From the NCBI RefSeq assembly GCF_025813715.1, contig NZ_CP107537.1, forward strand, positions 1 through 5,000: a stretch of DNA of 5,000 nt, in the 5' to 3' direction. Of the stretch, positions 4,413 through 5,000 are shown in pieces. Numbering within the stretch: the first letter of the stretch is position 1; the number at the start of each line of letters is the position of its first letter. The translations under genes were made by a program, and so were the position numbers. Source of the stretch: Methylobacterium sp. FF17 (GTDB lineage Bacteria > Pseudomonadota > Alphaproteobacteria > Rhizobiales > Beijerinckiaceae). Under the pieces are notes generated by a model that saw only the letters and a list, made by a program, of their open reading frames with translations, made no database searches and had not been told where the DNA came from.

Positions 4413-4930
4413 TGCGCAAGCCCGCCTCCAAAACGACCGCCGCCTTCATGCCCTCGCCCCGTCCGCGCCCCCGCACGAGCCCGGAGGACGCACAGCTCCT
4501 CGCCGCGGCGACCGGCGACCTCGGCTTCACCCGGGCCTCCAACGCCCCCGAGGCGGCCGGGAAGCCCAGGCCCAAGCCTTCGAAAGTGCAAGAGCCCAAA
4601 ACCCCCCTTGCCCCGCTCGACGGTGCCGTTGCCGAAGATGCTCCTGCCCAAGACGTCCTTGCCCAAGACGTCCCTGCCCAAGACACCTCTCCCGAGGAAA
4701 TCTCCACCAAGGAGAGCCCCGCCAAGGAAATCCCCGTCAAGCAGGCGGGACCCGCGCCCCGGGCGTCGAGCCTGAAGTTCGAGGTGCCGGATCAGGTCTG
4801 GTTCGCCCTGCGCCAGGAGGCCCTGAACCGCCGGGTGACGGTGCGCTACCTCGTCCTGGAGGCCCTGGCGGCCAAGGGCTACGCCGTCGACCTGTCGGCG
4901 GTCCCCGAGGACGGGCGGCGCCTGCGCTGA
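4412..4930 (+). CDS. ParA-operon partner protein, candidate centromere-binding protein
   Basis: The 172-residue protein has a basic, Pro-rich N-terminus (1-23), a short region with 'SPEDAQLLAAATGDLGFTRAS', and a Pro/Lys-rich linker. About eight pentapeptide repeats follow at 74-113 (AEDAP, AQDVL, AQDVP, AQDTS, PEEIS, TKESP, AKEIP, VKQAG), running from acidic to basic. The conserved-looking C-terminal domain is 'LKFEVPDQVWFALRQEALNR' and 'RVTVRYLVLEALAAKGYAVD', with a strand-helix-helix order that resembles a ribbon-helix-helix or CopG-like fold. Its ATG shares one base with the ParA stop, and AGGAAG lies just upstream inside parA. In short ParA operons the second gene usually encodes the small centromere-binding protein; this is inferred from position and fold type. 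It is not a classical ParB with its HTH and CTPase domains. Confidence 0.75.
   Translation: MRKPASKTTAAFMPSPRPRPRTSPEDAQLLAAATGDLGFTRASNAPEAAGKPRPKPSKVQEPKTPLAPLDGAVAEDAPAQDVLAQDVPAQDTSPEEISTKESPAKEIPVKQAGPAPRASSLKFEVPDQVWFALRQEALNRRVTVRYLVLEALAAKGYAVDLSAVPEDGRRLR
4631..4750 (+). repeat. 15-bp tandem repeats coding for pentapeptides
   Basis: Eight consecutive 15-base units start at 4631, 4646, 4661, 4676, 4691, 4706, 4721 and 4736. The central three are nearly identical (GCCCAAGACGTCCTT, GCCCAAGACGTCCCT, GCCCAAGACACCTCT), and the outer ones have drifted. They build the flexible linker of the partner protein. Confidence 0.8.
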
Positions 4931-4967
4931 GCGGGAGATGTGACGCGGCTGCGACAGCGCAGGTTTT
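4921..4967 (+). terminator. Candidate terminator after the ParA operon
   Basis: GCGCAGG (4957-4963) followed by TTTT can pair with CCTGCGC (4921-4927), at the end of the coding region. Alternatively CTGCG (4949-4953) pairs with CGCAG (4958-4962) around ACAG. The stems are short, so this is tentative. Nothing else is seen up to the window end. Confidence 0.4.
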
Positions 4968-5000
4968 CCATTCGTTCCACAGCCCGCGAGCATCGCCCGG

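Noticed and set aside
4394..4993. 199-codon minus-strand frame opposite the partner gene
   Set aside because: Its apparent repeats (for example LGGDFLG-type units) are the antisense image of the 15-bp repeats; there is no domain or good start.

Overview
The window is GC-rich, densely coded DNA that looks like an alphaproteobacterium, most likely of the Methylobacterium/Methylorubrum type. This rests on codon use, an Omp25/Omp31-like outer-membrane barrel carrying the rhizobial-type 'WTGFYAG' start, and small secreted and hypothetical proteins of the style common in that group. The genus is an inference and was not checked by search.

Left part (1-1618): a complete outer-membrane beta-barrel gene (57-977, +) ends at a strong hairpin terminator (1044-1069). 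It faces two small minus-strand genes: a 64-residue protein of unknown function (1097-1291) and a 73-residue coiled-coil protein (1397-1618).

Middle part (1619-2944): a leader with a GC-rich hairpin and a perfect 10-bp dyad precedes a 273-residue helix-turn-helix protein (1922-2743, +). It resembles the replication-initiator-like proteins of alphaproteobacterial plasmids. Its 3' end carries an 18-bp direct repeat and an AT-rich patch. Just downstream, about 3.5 copies of a degenerate 16-bp tandem repeat (2817-2880) look like iterons.

Right part (2945-5000): a minus-strand pair encodes a secreted 88-residue protein with a C-terminal cysteine (3067-3333) and a 32-residue membrane peptide (2945-3043). 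A 419-bp spacer rich in short repeats separates this pair from a plus-strand partition-type operon: a 219-residue ParA/VirC1-like ATPase (3753-4412) and a 172-residue partner (4412-4930). The partner has a pentapeptide-repeat linker and a small C-terminal domain, and the two genes overlap by one base.

Taken together, the initiator-like gene with nearby repeats and the ParA-plus-partner operon look like the maintenance module of a plasmid or chromid, or one that has integrated. Replication and partition functions are inferred from domain type and layout. The sequence alone does not show whether the DNA is plasmid or chromosome.
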